Below, one piece after another: positions 44,782 through 53,867 of a stretch of 64,000 nt of DNA; positions within the stretch are counted from its first letter, which is position 1, and each line of letters starts with the position of its first letter. The position numbers were made by a program, and so were the translations under genes. The notes under the pieces are model-generated. The model made no database searches and had not been told where the DNA came from. It saw only the letters and a list, made by a program, of their open reading frames with translations. The DNA comes from Bacteriovoracaceae bacterium. GTDB lineage: Bacteria; Bdellovibrionota; UBA1018. The DNA lies in NCBI GenBank assembly GCA_947447665.1, contig CANFJX010000001.1:337911-401910 (forward strand). Direction: 5' to 3'.

Positions 44782-45009
44782 TTAACTGGCAGTTCTCAAT
44801 GTGTCAGCCAGTGCCTCAGACTGAGCTTTCATCCAGTCTTTTGGAACTAAACCATCTTGATTCTCCATAATTGCTCCAGAGACACCTCCCTCATCCGCCA
44901 TGGACGCCTCTCGCTCTTGATCTAATGCATTCAATCCGGGGGTCGGCATCGAAGAGCCCGCAAGTTGACTGAGATCATTGGTTTCAGAAAAATTGGGTTT
45001 ACCTACCAT
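44782..45009 (-). CDS. Possible small acidic protein, unrecognised
   Basis: 75 aa from ATG 45009, with no homologue I recognise, no signal peptide and no convincing ribosome site. Codon choice looks coding-like and the sequence is free of low-complexity artefacts. It fills an otherwise empty 396-bp gap between the Fur-family gene and the PNPOx-like gene. The frame is open further upstream, to about 45114. If it is not a gene, this interval holds only promoter sequence. Confidence 0.4.
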   Translation of the reverse strand: MVGKPNFSETNDLSQLAGSSMPTPGLNALDQEREASMADEGGVSGAIMENQDGLVPKDWMKAQSEALADTLRTAS

Positions 45010-45131
45010 AGGAGAGAAATGAGCAATGACTATGCCACGCAATGAGCTGGTCGATACTGTGGCCAGGGTTCCTGCCTTGGTCCGCCATTTGCAATAATTT
45101 ATCAGAACAATCAATTTACAGTGGGGTTTTA

Positions 45132-45602
45132 ATGAGGAAAGAAGTTTTATGTTCAGCGGAGACTGAGACCATTCAAAAAGTAAGCGGGCTGTTAAAAAAC
45201 TTAGATGTAGTCGTAATGACTACTCTCAACGAAAATGGCCGGATGCATAGTCGCCCGATGCTTCTCCAAAAAAATGACTTTGATGGTCGGCTCTGGTTTT
45301 TTACCAACGACGCGAGTCAAAAAGTGGCAGAACTCCGTTGGAATCGGCAGGTACACCTGATTGGATTTGACTCAAAAACTTCTCGCTATATAGCTATTTC
45401 CGGAACAGGGTGCATGACTCGCGACCGGGATCGAATGAGAAAACTCTGGAATGCTGAGCATCAGAAATGGTTTACTCGAGGGCTATTCGATCCAGATTTG
45501 GTTCTCATAGAAGTCCAGGTGGACCGGGTAGAGACTTGGGAGCCTGAGCACCAAGAGATCTATGTTCTGCGGCCCTTTTCAGCAGAACCCCTGGCAGGCT
45601 AA
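45132..45602 (+). CDS. Pyridoxamine 5'-phosphate oxidase-like flavin-binding protein
   Basis: 156 aa split-barrel protein of the general stress protein 26 / PNPOx-like group, which binds FMN or F420. Motifs are VVVMTTLNENGRMHSRPMLL near residue 32, LWFFTNDASQKVAELRWNRQ near 58, and SGTGCMTRDRDRMRKLWN near 98. It lacks the C-terminal dimer tail of true PdxH, so vitamin B6 synthesis is unlikely. The stress-response role is inferred from family. ATG 45132 fits the domain start; an in-frame ATG at 45042 adds a non-conserved stretch. Its end overlaps the convergent carB gene by 24 nt. Confidence 0.82.
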   Translation: MRKEVLCSAETETIQKVSGLLKNLDVVVMTTLNENGRMHSRPMLLQKNDFDGRLWFFTNDASQKVAELRWNRQVHLIGFDSKTSRYIAISGTGCMTRDRDRMRKLWNAEHQKWFTRGLFDPDLVLIEVQVDRVETWEPEHQEIYVLRPFSAEPLAG

Positions 45603-48600
45603 ATCGAGTGAGCTGACACTCTCTCGAATCTCTCCTCGCCGTTTCGACGCGAGTGCCTTGAGAAATCGCTCGGTCTTTTCTACGTTAGTCATCAGCGTAC
45701 ATCCTCGACGGACCGCGAGGGTCCTCACACGGTAGCCAAAGGATAGCTCGCTTTCGGAATAATCCTTTGGGATGTTAATCACAAAGTCGAGTTCATTGTT
45801 TTGAATGAGCTCTGTCATTTTTTCTGCGATCGAATCCCACGAAACTTCTGAAAGCCTCAGCCCGCTTTGACGAAAAAAATTGGCCGATCCAGGAGTTGCA
45901 AAAACGGGCACTCCTAACTCATTCAGAATTTTGACCGATTCAATTAATTTTTTCTTCTCTTCTATTCGACCTCCGCTGATGAGCACACCCTTCTGCGGTG
46001 GCTTCAATCCAGAGGATTGAAAAGAGAGCAAAAGAGCTTCGTCGACAGTCGAACCCAAGCAAGCGACTTCGCCCGTCGAAGCCATTTCTACGCCGAGAAC
46101 AGGGTCAGCGCCCGCTAATCTCTGAAAGCTGAACATCGCTGATTTAACTCCGACAAGTTTTGAGTTTACCAACTCTTTGAAAGGAGGGATTTCCTCCGAG
46201 CTCACCATCGCTTCGGTAGCTAGGCCAATCAAATCCAGCCCCAGGACTTTTGAAACAAACGGGAAGGATCGGGATGCTCGAACATTACATTCAATAACCA
46301 AAACTCTTCCATCTTTGATGAGAAATTGTGAGTTAAATGGACCGTTGAGCTCCAGAGAGTGGGCCAATTTCTTTCCAATCTCAGCAATTTTCTCTTTGAT
46401 TGTTTCGGACAAGTTCTGAGCCGGAAAAATTAAAGTCGCGTCTCCCGAATGAACCCCTGCATTTTCAATATGCTCGCTGATCGCTGATACGAGAACCTGA
46501 CCCCGTTGAGCCACGGCATCGAGCTCCACCTCCTGAGCCCCCTCAAAGTATTGCGACAAAATCACGGGATAGTCCGTCGAAACCTCACGGGCACGAGACA
46601 GGTAAGCCATCAGAGCTGATTCATCGATAGCAACACTCATGGCCGCTCCAGAGAGAACGTAACTGGGGCGAACCAAAATTGGAAACCCGACATGGGCAAT
46701 AAAATCTTTGATCGATTGCACTGAAGTCGCTTCGATCCATTGGGGCTGATCGATTTTTAGACAGTCCAAAAGAGCTGAAAACTTTTTTCGGTCTTCAGCC
46801 TGATCAATACTCTGCCATGCGTGGCCGAGAAGAGGAATCCCCCTGCTTGCCAACTGAGGAGCTAGAATATTAGGGAGTTGGCCACTCATGGAGACAATCA
46901 CACCCGCCGGCTTTTCAAACTCAACGATATCCAGGATTCGCTCTAATGAAAGCTCCTCAAAGAAAAGCTGATCCGAGAGATCAAAGTCGGTCGAGACGGT
47001 TTCGGGATTATGATTCACTACCGAAGTACTCCAGCCCAGCTCTCTGAGCTTCTCCAGGCAACTCACAGCGCACCAGTCAAACTCCACACTACTTCCAATT
47101 CGATAGGAGCCGCCCCCGAGAAGAAGAGCGGACGGCGGGCCCGACTTGCGAGCGACCTCATCACTGATTTCTCCACTGTAGGTGAGATACAGATAGTTTG
47201 AGGATGAGGGAAATTCTCCCGCCGAAGTATCTATTTTCTTGATCACCGGATTGACCCCAGCCTGCTGCCGAAGCTTTCTCACGACGAGTGAAGCCATGAT
47301 CCAATTTGCCTTAGAAACCCATGCATCACCTGAACAAAGTCGCGCAATCGCCTCATCACTAAACCCCTTGGACTTCCAACAGCGCCAACTATCCCTCGAC
47401 ACTGAAGCGAGGGATTCCTCCAAAATGGGTTTCCTTTTTTGCCACTTCAGTCCCAACTCACGTATTTCTCGCTCGGTGGCCACAATCTCGGCTAATTCAT
47501 TCAGAAACCAACGGTCGATTTGGGTGACCTGGTAAATGTCATTGGGATGGAACCCCTGGCGGAGAGCCTCAATCAATTTAAACAGGCGGGCATCGGTAGG
47601 AACTTTAAGTTCCTCGACCCAATCCTTAGGTACGAGGCGAAGAGGACTACTGACAACAGAGGACCTCAAACTCGAAGTCGAGCCAATCCATCCACTTTCA
47701 TTTTCAGTGACCATCCGAATTCCCTTTTGAAGAGCTTCGGCGAACGAGCGCCCAATGGCCATCACCTCTCCAATGGATTTCATGGTTGTTCCAATTTCCC
47801 TGGAGACTCCGCGAAATTTTTTCAGATCCCATTTTGGAATCTTAATCGCAATGTAATCTAGCGCTGGCTCAAAAAAAGCCGTGGTATTTCCGGTGAGAGG
47901 ATTTTTGATCTCAAGTAGACTTTTCCCTAAAACTACTTTGGCCGCGACCAGAGCGATGGGATAGCCCGTGGCTTTACTTGCTAAGGCGCTGGAACGGGAT
48001 AATCTCGCATTCACTTCGATGACATAAAATTCAAGACTTTGAGGATTCAGCGCAAATTGAACATTACACTCCCCGACAACTTTCAGACTCTCGACAATCT
48101 TAAGGGAGGCCGTCCTCAGGAGCTGATACTCCTCGTCCGTCAGTGTTTGGCTAGGTGCAACCACAATAGAATCCCCCGTATGCACTCCGAGGGGATCGAA
48201 GTTCTCCATATTACAGATCGTGATTATATTCCCAAAAGAATCTCTCATGACCTCATATTCGACCTCTTTCCATCCCCAAAGCGATTTTTCAACGAGGACT
48301 TGAGGGGAAGAAGCGAGGGCACCCTCCACCAAATATTTCAGTTCACTGGAGTTTTGGGCAAAACCGCTACCTAACCCCCCCAGCGCGTAGGCAGCTCTAA
48401 CGATCACGGGATAGCCAATTCGATCGGCGGCCCGCAACGCAGACGAGACCGAGGCCGCTGCTTGGCTGGGAGGAACCGGGATATCTTGACTTTTCATCGC
48501 CTGCGCGAATAAATCTCGATCCTCGGTCAGCCGCAGCACTTCGATTGCTGTTCCTAGATTCTGGAGCCCATGCCTTGCTAAGACTCCTGACTCATCGAGC

Positions 48601-48893
48601 CGGATCGCGCAGTTCAGAGCAGTTTGGCCGCCAAAGCCGGCGATCAAGCCATCGGGTTTCTCGGCCAAGATTACTTTTTCTACCCACTCTGGTTCGACTG
48701 GGTAGAGGTAAATTTTCCTCCCCTCCTTGAGAGTGGTTTGAACCGTCGCAATATTGGGATTGACGATGACCACCTGGACGCCCTCTTCTTCTAAAGATCG
48801 AATTGCTTGGCATCCTGAATAGTCAAATTCCCCAGCCTGTCCAATCGACAATCCACCTGAACCTAAAAGTATGACCTTTTTAATTGGCTTCAT
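45579..48893 (-). CDS. carB: Carbamoyl-phosphate synthase large subunit
   Basis: Makes carbamoyl phosphate from bicarbonate, ammonia passed from CarA, and two ATP, feeding arginine and pyrimidine synthesis. The 1104 aa chain has two homologous ATP-grasp halves: the first with GSGGLSIGQAGEFDYSGCQA and FGGQTALNCA near the N-terminus, VEVNARLSRSSALASKATGY near residue 300; the second with GGGSYRIGSSVEFDWCAVSC near residue 605 and IECNVRASRSFPFVSKVLG near 880. A C-terminal MGS-like allosteric domain follows (GVLISGGRIEEKKKLI). The start is ATG 48893, with GGGA upstream, 16 bp after carA. It is the last gene of the argG-argH-carA-carB arm. Confidence 0.98.
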   Translation of the reverse strand: MKPIKKVILLGSGGLSIGQAGEFDYSGCQAIRSLEEEGVQVVIVNPNIATVQTTLKEGRKIYLYPVEPEWVEKVILAEKPDGLIAGFGGQTALNCAIRLDESGVLARHGLQNLGTAIEVLRLTEDRDLFAQAMKSQDIPVPPSQAAASVSSALRAADRIGYPVIVRAAYALGGLGSGFAQNSSELKYLVEGALASSPQVLVEKSLWGWKEVEYEVMRDSFGNIITICNMENFDPLGVHTGDSIVVAPSQTLTDEEYQLLRTASLKIVESLKVVGECNVQFALNPQSLEFYVIEVNARLSRSSALASKATGYPIALVAAKVVLGKSLLEIKNPLTGNTTAFFEPALDYIAIKIPKWDLKKFRGVSREIGTTMKSIGEVMAIGRSFAEALQKGIRMVTENESGWIGSTSSLRSSVVSSPLRLVPKDWVEELKVPTDARLFKLIEALRQGFHPNDIYQVTQIDRWFLNELAEIVATEREIRELGLKWQKRKPILEESLASVSRDSWRCWKSKGFSDEAIARLCSGDAWVSKANWIMASLVVRKLRQQAGVNPVIKKIDTSAGEFPSSSNYLYLTYSGEISDEVARKSGPPSALLLGGGSYRIGSSVEFDWCAVSCLEKLRELGWSTSVVNHNPETVSTDFDLSDQLFFEELSLERILDIVEFEKPAGVIVSMSGQLPNILAPQLASRGIPLLGHAWQSIDQAEDRKKFSALLDCLKIDQPQWIEATSVQSIKDFIAHVGFPILVRPSYVLSGAAMSVAIDESALMAYLSRAREVSTDYPVILSQYFEGAQEVELDAVAQRGQVLVSAISEHIENAGVHSGDATLIFPAQNLSETIKEKIAEIGKKLAHSLELNGPFNSQFLIKDGRVLVIECNVRASRSFPFVSKVLGLDLIGLATEAMVSSEEIPPFKELVNSKLVGVKSAMFSFQRLAGADPVLGVEMASTGEVACLGSTVDEALLLSFQSSGLKPPQKGVLISGGRIEEKKKLIESVKILNELGVPVFATPGSANFFRQSGLRLSEVSWDSIAEKMTELIQNNELDFVINIPKDYSESELSFGYRVRTLAVRRGCTLMTNVEKTERFLKALASKRRGEIRESVSSLDLACQGFC

Positions 48894-48909
48894 CACAAAT
48901 TCCCTTATT

Positions 48910-50013
48910 TTAAAGAAGCTCTTGAACAAATTCTTCCATTAACCAGCGAGTATCCTGGGGACCCGCGGCGGCCTCAGGATGAAACTGAACTCCACGAAAA
49001 GGCAGTGAGCGGTGGCGAATCCCTTCGAGGGTTCCGTCATTCAAATGCCTAAACCACGGTACCCATTGATCCGGGAGAGTATCCTCAACCACAGCATAAC
49101 CATGATTTTGGCTGGTCATAAATCCTCGCTGTGTACCAACCAGATGGACGGAATGATTGTGACCTCGATGACCAAACCGAAGTTTTTCTGTTTTAGCGCC
49201 CGCCGCTAGAGCCAAAATCTGGTATCCCAGGCAAATTCCAAAAATCGGGAGACCCTGATCGATCAGTCCTCGAACTTGGGAGATCAACCCCCCGGTGTTT
49301 TTTGGATCACCAGGCCCATTACTCAAAAGCCAAGCGCTACAATCGACTTGCGAGAGATCCGTGTCCCACGGAATTAATTCCACTTCACATTCCTGTGCCA
49401 AAAGCTGCCGGATAATGTTCCATTTCACGCCGCAATCCACCAAGCCAATCCGCTTGCGACCTTTTCCTAAAACTCGTCGCTCAGCTGTGGACACCCGGGG
49501 GAGAAGAACAGGCCCCGGGCTAGCACTCGAATGAAAGGCTGCCGATCCTGCATCAGTCCCGATTACTAATTTGGCTCTAACTTCAGGAAAACTCCGAATG
49601 ATCTGAGTCAAAAGTCGAGTATCAAGGCCTGCGACTCCTGGAATTCCATCGACTTTGAGCCACTGACTCAGCGTCTGATGAGAACGCCAGTGAAACGCTT
49701 GCGAAGAATGGTGAGCAACGATCACTGCTGATGGACTGATTTTACGCCCTTCGAAACCGTAAGCTCCGGGACCCGGTTCAGGAACTCCATAATTTCCCAT
49801 GAGGGGAAAAGTAAAAGCGAGAATTTGCCCGTAATAAGATGGATCAGTAAGGCTCTGCGTATAACCTACCATCCCCGTATTAAACACCAGTTCGCCCTCG
49901 GCAGATATCGGTGCGCCGATCGACTCACCTTGAAACGTCATTCCATTCGACAACACAAGGGAGGCTTTTTGAGGAGCATCCGACTTGGAGTCCAGTAATT
50001 TTAATTTTTGCAT
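48910..50013 (-). CDS. carA: Carbamoyl-phosphate synthase small subunit (glutaminase)
   Basis: Class I glutamine amidotransferase that delivers ammonia to CarB. The 367 aa chain has an N-terminal half with FNTGMVGYTQSLTDPSYYGQ near residue 48 and FTFPLMGNYG. The C-terminal glutaminase triad is the Cys nucleophile in IFGICLGYQ (about residue 263) and His/Glu in GVQFHPEAAAG (about 345). SNGPGDPKNT precedes the nucleophile. I chose ATG 50013; a TTG at 50031 overlaps argH. The arginine-arm position suggests control by ArgR, but no site was seen directly upstream of carA. Confidence 0.97.
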   Translation of the reverse strand: MQKLKLLDSKSDAPQKASLVLSNGMTFQGESIGAPISAEGELVFNTGMVGYTQSLTDPSYYGQILAFTFPLMGNYGVPEPGPGAYGFEGRKISPSAVIVAHHSSQAFHWRSHQTLSQWLKVDGIPGVAGLDTRLLTQIIRSFPEVRAKLVIGTDAGSAAFHSSASPGPVLLPRVSTAERRVLGKGRKRIGLVDCGVKWNIIRQLLAQECEVELIPWDTDLSQVDCSAWLLSNGPGDPKNTGGLISQVRGLIDQGLPIFGICLGYQILALAAGAKTEKLRFGHRGHNHSVHLVGTQRGFMTSQNHGYAVVEDTLPDQWVPWFRHLNDGTLEGIRHRSLPFRGVQFHPEAAAGPQDTRWLMEEFVQELL

Positions 50014-50027
50014 CGTTCTTTTTTTCC

Positions 50028-51395
50028 TCAATCTTGCAAAGTCTGCAGAGCCAACGCCCTGAGCTCACCGCAGGCTTGAATCACATTTTGGCGCGACGTC
50101 CCGCCGGAGGCTTTTCTTGATTCTACTGCCCCTTCAAACGAAAGTTTGAACGGATCGACCCATTCTACGAGATCCTCAATAGAGACGGCTTTTGAGTCTG
50201 CGAGTTCAATCCAGGCAGCAGTCTTTTGATAAGCATCGCGAAATGGCATCCCTTTTTGAGTCAGTTGATTAGCCAATTCAGTCGCGAGGAGGTGACCTTT
50301 TTTCATCAGCAATTGAGCCTGAGTGACATTAAATTCCATTTTTAATATAAATTTCTCCAGCACATCTAAACATTTCTTTGCCTCTGTAAAACTTCGAATC
50401 AAAACAGACTTCAGTTCATGAAGATCACTGTTGTAACCGCTGGGTAGGCCTTTCATCAGAGTGAGCGCATTACCTACAGAGGAAATCAGGTGGGCCGATT
50501 TACCTCGGATTAGTTCGGGTACATCTGGGTTTCGTTTATTGGGCATGATCGAGCTTCCAGTTGACCAGTCCCGAGGCAGTCGAATCAAAGAAACAGGAGT
50601 CGAGGCCCAGTAAACCAGATCCTCCGAAAGTCGACTCAAGTGAACTCCCAGGACCGAAAGTCCGTAGAGAGCGTCCAGCAGAAAGTCTCGATCCCCCACG
50701 GAATCATAGGAGTTCAAAGGAGGCGACTCAAACCCGAGCTCGCAAGCTAAATCGGAGAGGTCAAGCGGGAGTGTCGTCCCAGCGAGGGCGGCTGAGCCCA
50801 GAGGCATCACCGACATCGCCTGTTTTTGGACCACATTGAGCCTGGTCCGATCTCGACTCAAGGCCCAACCTTGAGCTAGGAGAACGTGACTCACTCGGAT
50901 CGGCTGACCGTGCTGGAGGTGGGTCATTCCTGGGATGAGGTGATCGATCCATTCCTCAGACTTTTGGACCAAAGCCAAAATGAGTTGAGAACCTGCCTTT
51001 TTGAGCTCCTCAATAGAATCGTTCACAAAGAGCCGCAAGGTTGTGGCAATTAGGTCATTTCTAGAGCGGCCCAGATGAACTCTCTTTCCCACCTCTCCTA
51101 GCTTTTCCACTAAGAAACGTTCAACATTCATATGAATGTCTTCATCTTCCATTCTCCAATGAAAAAGCCCAGTCTCCATTTGATGAAATGCCTCATCCAA
51201 GGCAGAACACACCTGTTCCGACTCATCTTGAGTCAAAATAGGAGGCTTTACCTGAAGCCTCGAAAGAGCATTTACCCATGCCTTTTGAACTCGAATCTCC
51301 TGTCTTGCCAAAAACACGTCCACATCAATCCCATGAGTAAACTCGAACAATTTTTTCTCGACTCCAGGATTTTTGGCTGTCTGAAGAACACTCAT
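50028..51395 (-). CDS. argH: Argininosuccinate lyase
   Basis: Cleaves argininosuccinate to arginine and fumarate, the last step of arginine synthesis. The 455 aa chain belongs to the fumarase/aspartase superfamily: VHLGRSRNDLIATTLRLF near residue 105, HLQHGQPIRVSH near 155, and the signature GSSIMPNKRNPD near 275 with the catalytic Ser. SGYNSDLHELK is near 315. The start overlaps the argG stop by ATGA, showing translational coupling. Only a 14-bp gap separates it from carA. Confidence 0.97.
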   Translation of the reverse strand: MSVLQTAKNPGVEKKLFEFTHGIDVDVFLARQEIRVQKAWVNALSRLQVKPPILTQDESEQVCSALDEAFHQMETGLFHWRMEDEDIHMNVERFLVEKLGEVGKRVHLGRSRNDLIATTLRLFVNDSIEELKKAGSQLILALVQKSEEWIDHLIPGMTHLQHGQPIRVSHVLLAQGWALSRDRTRLNVVQKQAMSVMPLGSAALAGTTLPLDLSDLACELGFESPPLNSYDSVGDRDFLLDALYGLSVLGVHLSRLSEDLVYWASTPVSLIRLPRDWSTGSSIMPNKRNPDVPELIRGKSAHLISSVGNALTLMKGLPSGYNSDLHELKSVLIRSFTEAKKCLDVLEKFILKMEFNVTQAQLLMKKGHLLATELANQLTQKGMPFRDAYQKTAAWIELADSKAVSIEDLVEWVDPFKLSFEGAVESRKASGGTSRQNVIQACGELRALALQTLQD

Positions 51396-52630
51396 CGAAG
51401 CCCTCCAGAAACTCGGCTCATTCTCTGGTCTCGGCTTCCCATGAGCCTCTGCTTCAATGCGCTAATTTTGCAATAGCCATCTGCCAAATGGTGAACTCCC
51501 CCCTCGTCGGCTTCAAAGGTTACCGTCTCAGCACTGTAGAGAGAAAAGGGAGATTGCCGACTCACGAAATTAACAGAGCCTTGATGGAGCTTCACTTTCA
51601 CGCTACCGCAGAGAGTTTCAGAGGCTGTTTCAAAATAGGACTCAATGGCGTTCTTCAAGTCGCTGTGCCAATTTCCATCATAAATCGCCTCACCGTACTG
51701 TGCCCCAAGACTGCGAGAAGTAGTGAGAAGATCCCGATCCCAGCACAAATGTTTGAGTGCTCGACAGGCGAGGTGCAATACAGTTCCACCCGGAGTTTCA
51801 TAAATTCCACGGCTTTTAATCCCGTTGGTTCGTTCCTCGACGAGGTCGAGGACTCCCACTCCTGCTTGACCTGCGACTTCGTTCAAAAACGAAAGGAGGG
51901 CAACAGCACTCATTTTCTTCTGATTCAATGCGACTGGTATGCCTTGCTCGAATGAGATTTCGACGGTGATGGAGTCCTTTTTGGCCTTTGAAATCGGACT
52001 AACCCATTTATAAATTTCGGAAGGTTCAAACTCTTCAGCGGGATTTTCTAAAATGCCGCCTTCACACGATCGATGAAATAAATTCAAATCCTCGCTGTAT
52101 TTTTTTTCTTTCGCCTCAAGAGAAAACCCCTTTTCACTCAAGTAGCCCAAAAGATCCTTCCGCCCTTTGAAGTTCCATACCCTCCAAGGTGCAATGATTT
52201 CTAACTGAGGGATCAAATAAGCCCAAGACCTCTCAAATCGGATCTGATCATTTCCTTTACCTGTGCAACCATGAGCCACAGCGGAGGCGCCGAGCTCCAG
52301 AGCATAATGCGCCATCCGCTCGGCGATGAGGGGTCTTCCCAGAGCTGTCCCTAGGAGATAATCATCCTGATAGCTCGCTCCGGCACGAATCGCAGGAAAC
52401 GCAAATTTCGATACAAAGGCTTCTTTTAGATTTTCAAAAATAAAATCAGCGGCCCCTAATTGAAGTGCCCATCGCTTCAGTCCTTCTGCGTCTGGGCCGT
52501 TTCCGAGATCCGAGCAATAAGCCACGACTTCGGCGTCCTGGGTTTCCTTAAGCCACGGAATAATCGCCGACGTATCCAACCCACCCGAAAATGCGAGCAA
52601 AATTTTCTTCTTTTTTTCTTTTGGATTCAT
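51392..52630 (-). CDS. argG: Argininosuccinate synthase
   Basis: Joins citrulline and aspartate with ATP to argininosuccinate. The 412 aa chain has the N-type PP-loop ILLAFSGGLDTSAIIPWL near residue 12, YQDDYLLGTALGRPLIAERM near 90, and AVAHGCTGKGNDQIRFE near 118. C-terminal KSRGIYETPGGTVLHLA lies near 270. ATG 52630 fits the family N-terminus; the open frame upstream to 52759 overlaps the argC promoter and is not coding. It is the first gene of the argG-argH-carA-carB arm, divergent from argC across about 140 bp that carries ArgR-like palindromes. Confidence 0.97.
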   Translation of the reverse strand: MNPKEKKKKILLAFSGGLDTSAIIPWLKETQDAEVVAYCSDLGNGPDAEGLKRWALQLGAADFIFENLKEAFVSKFAFPAIRAGASYQDDYLLGTALGRPLIAERMAHYALELGASAVAHGCTGKGNDQIRFERSWAYLIPQLEIIAPWRVWNFKGRKDLLGYLSEKGFSLEAKEKKYSEDLNLFHRSCEGGILENPAEEFEPSEIYKWVSPISKAKKDSITVEISFEQGIPVALNQKKMSAVALLSFLNEVAGQAGVGVLDLVEERTNGIKSRGIYETPGGTVLHLACRALKHLCWDRDLLTTSRSLGAQYGEAIYDGNWHSDLKNAIESYFETASETLCGSVKVKLHQGSVNFVSRQSPFSLYSAETVTFEADEGGVHHLADGYCKISALKQRLMGSRDQRMSRVSGGLR

Positions 52631-52693
52631 AGCTATAAAACCTTTCCTGCGCTGATTTAACTCTCGTTTTTTAGAAGTGCCAGTGACACATTT

Positions 52694-52707
52694 TGCATTA
52701 ATATGCA
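52694..52707. promoter_or_regulatory. Candidate ArgR operator, argG side
   Basis: TGCAT-TAAT-ATGCA inverted repeat: two 5-bp arms around an AT-only centre, like half-ARG boxes. It lies 63 bp before the argG start and near the argC promoter, in a regulon that includes argR. The sequence deviates from the E. coli TGAAT/ATTCA arms, so binding is inferred. Confidence 0.5.
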
Positions 52708-52737
52708 TAAAAAGTAGTAAATTCGCATTTTCAATAC

Positions 52738-52766
52738 TTGACGAAGCATATTTATGCAACTATAAA
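52738..52766 (+). promoter_or_regulatory. Strong sigma-70 promoter of argC-argJ-argB-argF-argR
   Basis: TTGACG (52738-52743), exactly 17 bp, then TATAAA (52761-52766). The predicted transcription start falls at about 52773, which is the argC ATG, so the mRNA may be leaderless; no Shine-Dalgarno precedes the ATG. Confidence 0.75.
52746..52757. promoter_or_regulatory. Candidate ArgR operator inside the argC promoter spacer
   Basis: GCATA-TT-TATGC inverted repeat between the -35 and -10 boxes. Its centre is 51 bp from the first palindrome, about five helical turns. A repressor here would block polymerase directly. Inferred ArgR site. Confidence 0.55.
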
Positions 52767-52772
52767 TTCGTC

Positions 52773-53867
52773 ATGATTTTGAAGCCCAAAACTAATCAGC
52801 GACATCGATGTGCCATTCTAGGCGCAAACGGGTACTCTGGAATCGAACTCGCCCGACTCTTGCTCAAACACCCCTCCGCTGAGCTCGGTGCATGCATAAG
52901 TAGAAACACTGAGTGGAAGCTCGAACACGAACTACATGACGCAGGATCCGTATCGGTGCCTACCTTATCCATCGAGCTCTTCGAGAAAAACCTGGCTCAA
53001 TTCGATACAGTTTTTTTAGCCACTCCGGCCGATGTCTCTATGGAGCTTGCCCCTCGACTCCTAGCAACTGGAATGCAAGTAATTGATCTCAGCGGAGCCT
53101 TCCGTCTAGAGCGAGGGAAGTTTGAGAAGTGGTATCGCATTCCCCACTTCTGTCCTGACTTAATTCCGCAAGCCTGCTATGGACTAGAGCCTTGGGCAGA
53201 AATCACAAACTCAAAAAAATTGATCTCTAATCCAGGATGTTACGCCACGAGCGTCCTCATGGCGCTGATCCCGCTCATTCGGAGCGAAATCATTGATACC
53301 GAGACCATCATCATCGACGCAAAGTCCGGAACCTCAGGCGCAGGACTAAAGGCCAACGAAGCGCTGCTTTTTAATGAAGTGGACTCCGATTGCACTCCCT
53401 ATCGAGTGGGGACTCATCAGCATTTGCCAGAAATTACTGAGCAGCTGGATCTCTTGACAGGCGTCAGAATAAACCCCCACTTCTCAACCAGCCTACTTCC
53501 CCTGAGGCGTGGAATTATTTCGGCGCTCTACCTAAATCCTGGAACTCGATTAAAAAGCAGAGGTGATGAAGAAATTATTACCGAAATTGATCATGCATTA
53601 TATGAGGCCTACACAAACTATCCCTTAATCCGTTTTGGGAGATTAGGAAGATCTGCTGCTCAGGACAGATCACTACTCTCCCTCAAGAAAGTTGCAGGCT
53701 CCCCTCGGACTCACCTCTCCTACACCGTTGAAAGTGGAAAGATTTACGTCTTCTCTTTAATCGATAACCTCTTGAAAGGGGCATCCAGTCAAGCCATCGA
53801 AAACTGGAATCGGATCAACGGATTTTCGATCGACAGTGGTTTAAATCAGAATGAAGGACAATTATGA
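52773..53867 (+). CDS. argC: N-acetyl-gamma-glutamyl-phosphate reductase
   Basis: NADPH-dependent reduction of N-acetylglutamyl phosphate to the semialdehyde. The 364 aa chain has the nucleotide loop AILGANGYSGIELARLLLKHP near residue 12, VIDLSGAFRL near 110, the catalytic Cys in ISNPGCYATSVLMAL near 155, and KSGTSGAGL near 190. The start is ATG 52773, which coincides with the predicted transcription start; the frame remains open upstream into the promoter. It overlaps argJ by ATGA. Confidence 0.96.
   Translation: MILKPKTNQRHRCAILGANGYSGIELARLLLKHPSAELGACISRNTEWKLEHELHDAGSVSVPTLSIELFEKNLAQFDTVFLATPADVSMELAPRLLATGMQVIDLSGAFRLERGKFEKWYRIPHFCPDLIPQACYGLEPWAEITNSKKLISNPGCYATSVLMALIPLIRSEIIDTETIIIDAKSGTSGAGLKANEALLFNEVDSDCTPYRVGTHQHLPEITEQLDLLTGVRINPHFSTSLLPLRRGIISALYLNPGTRLKSRGDEEIITEIDHALYEAYTNYPLIRFGRLGRSAAQDRSLLSLKKVAGSPRTHLSYTVESGKIYVFSLIDNLLKGASSQAIENWNRINGFSIDSGLNQNEGQL

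Noticed and set aside
52677..52772. Earlier start for argC
   Set aside because: The extra 32 codons lie on the promoter and operator and are not conserved-looking.
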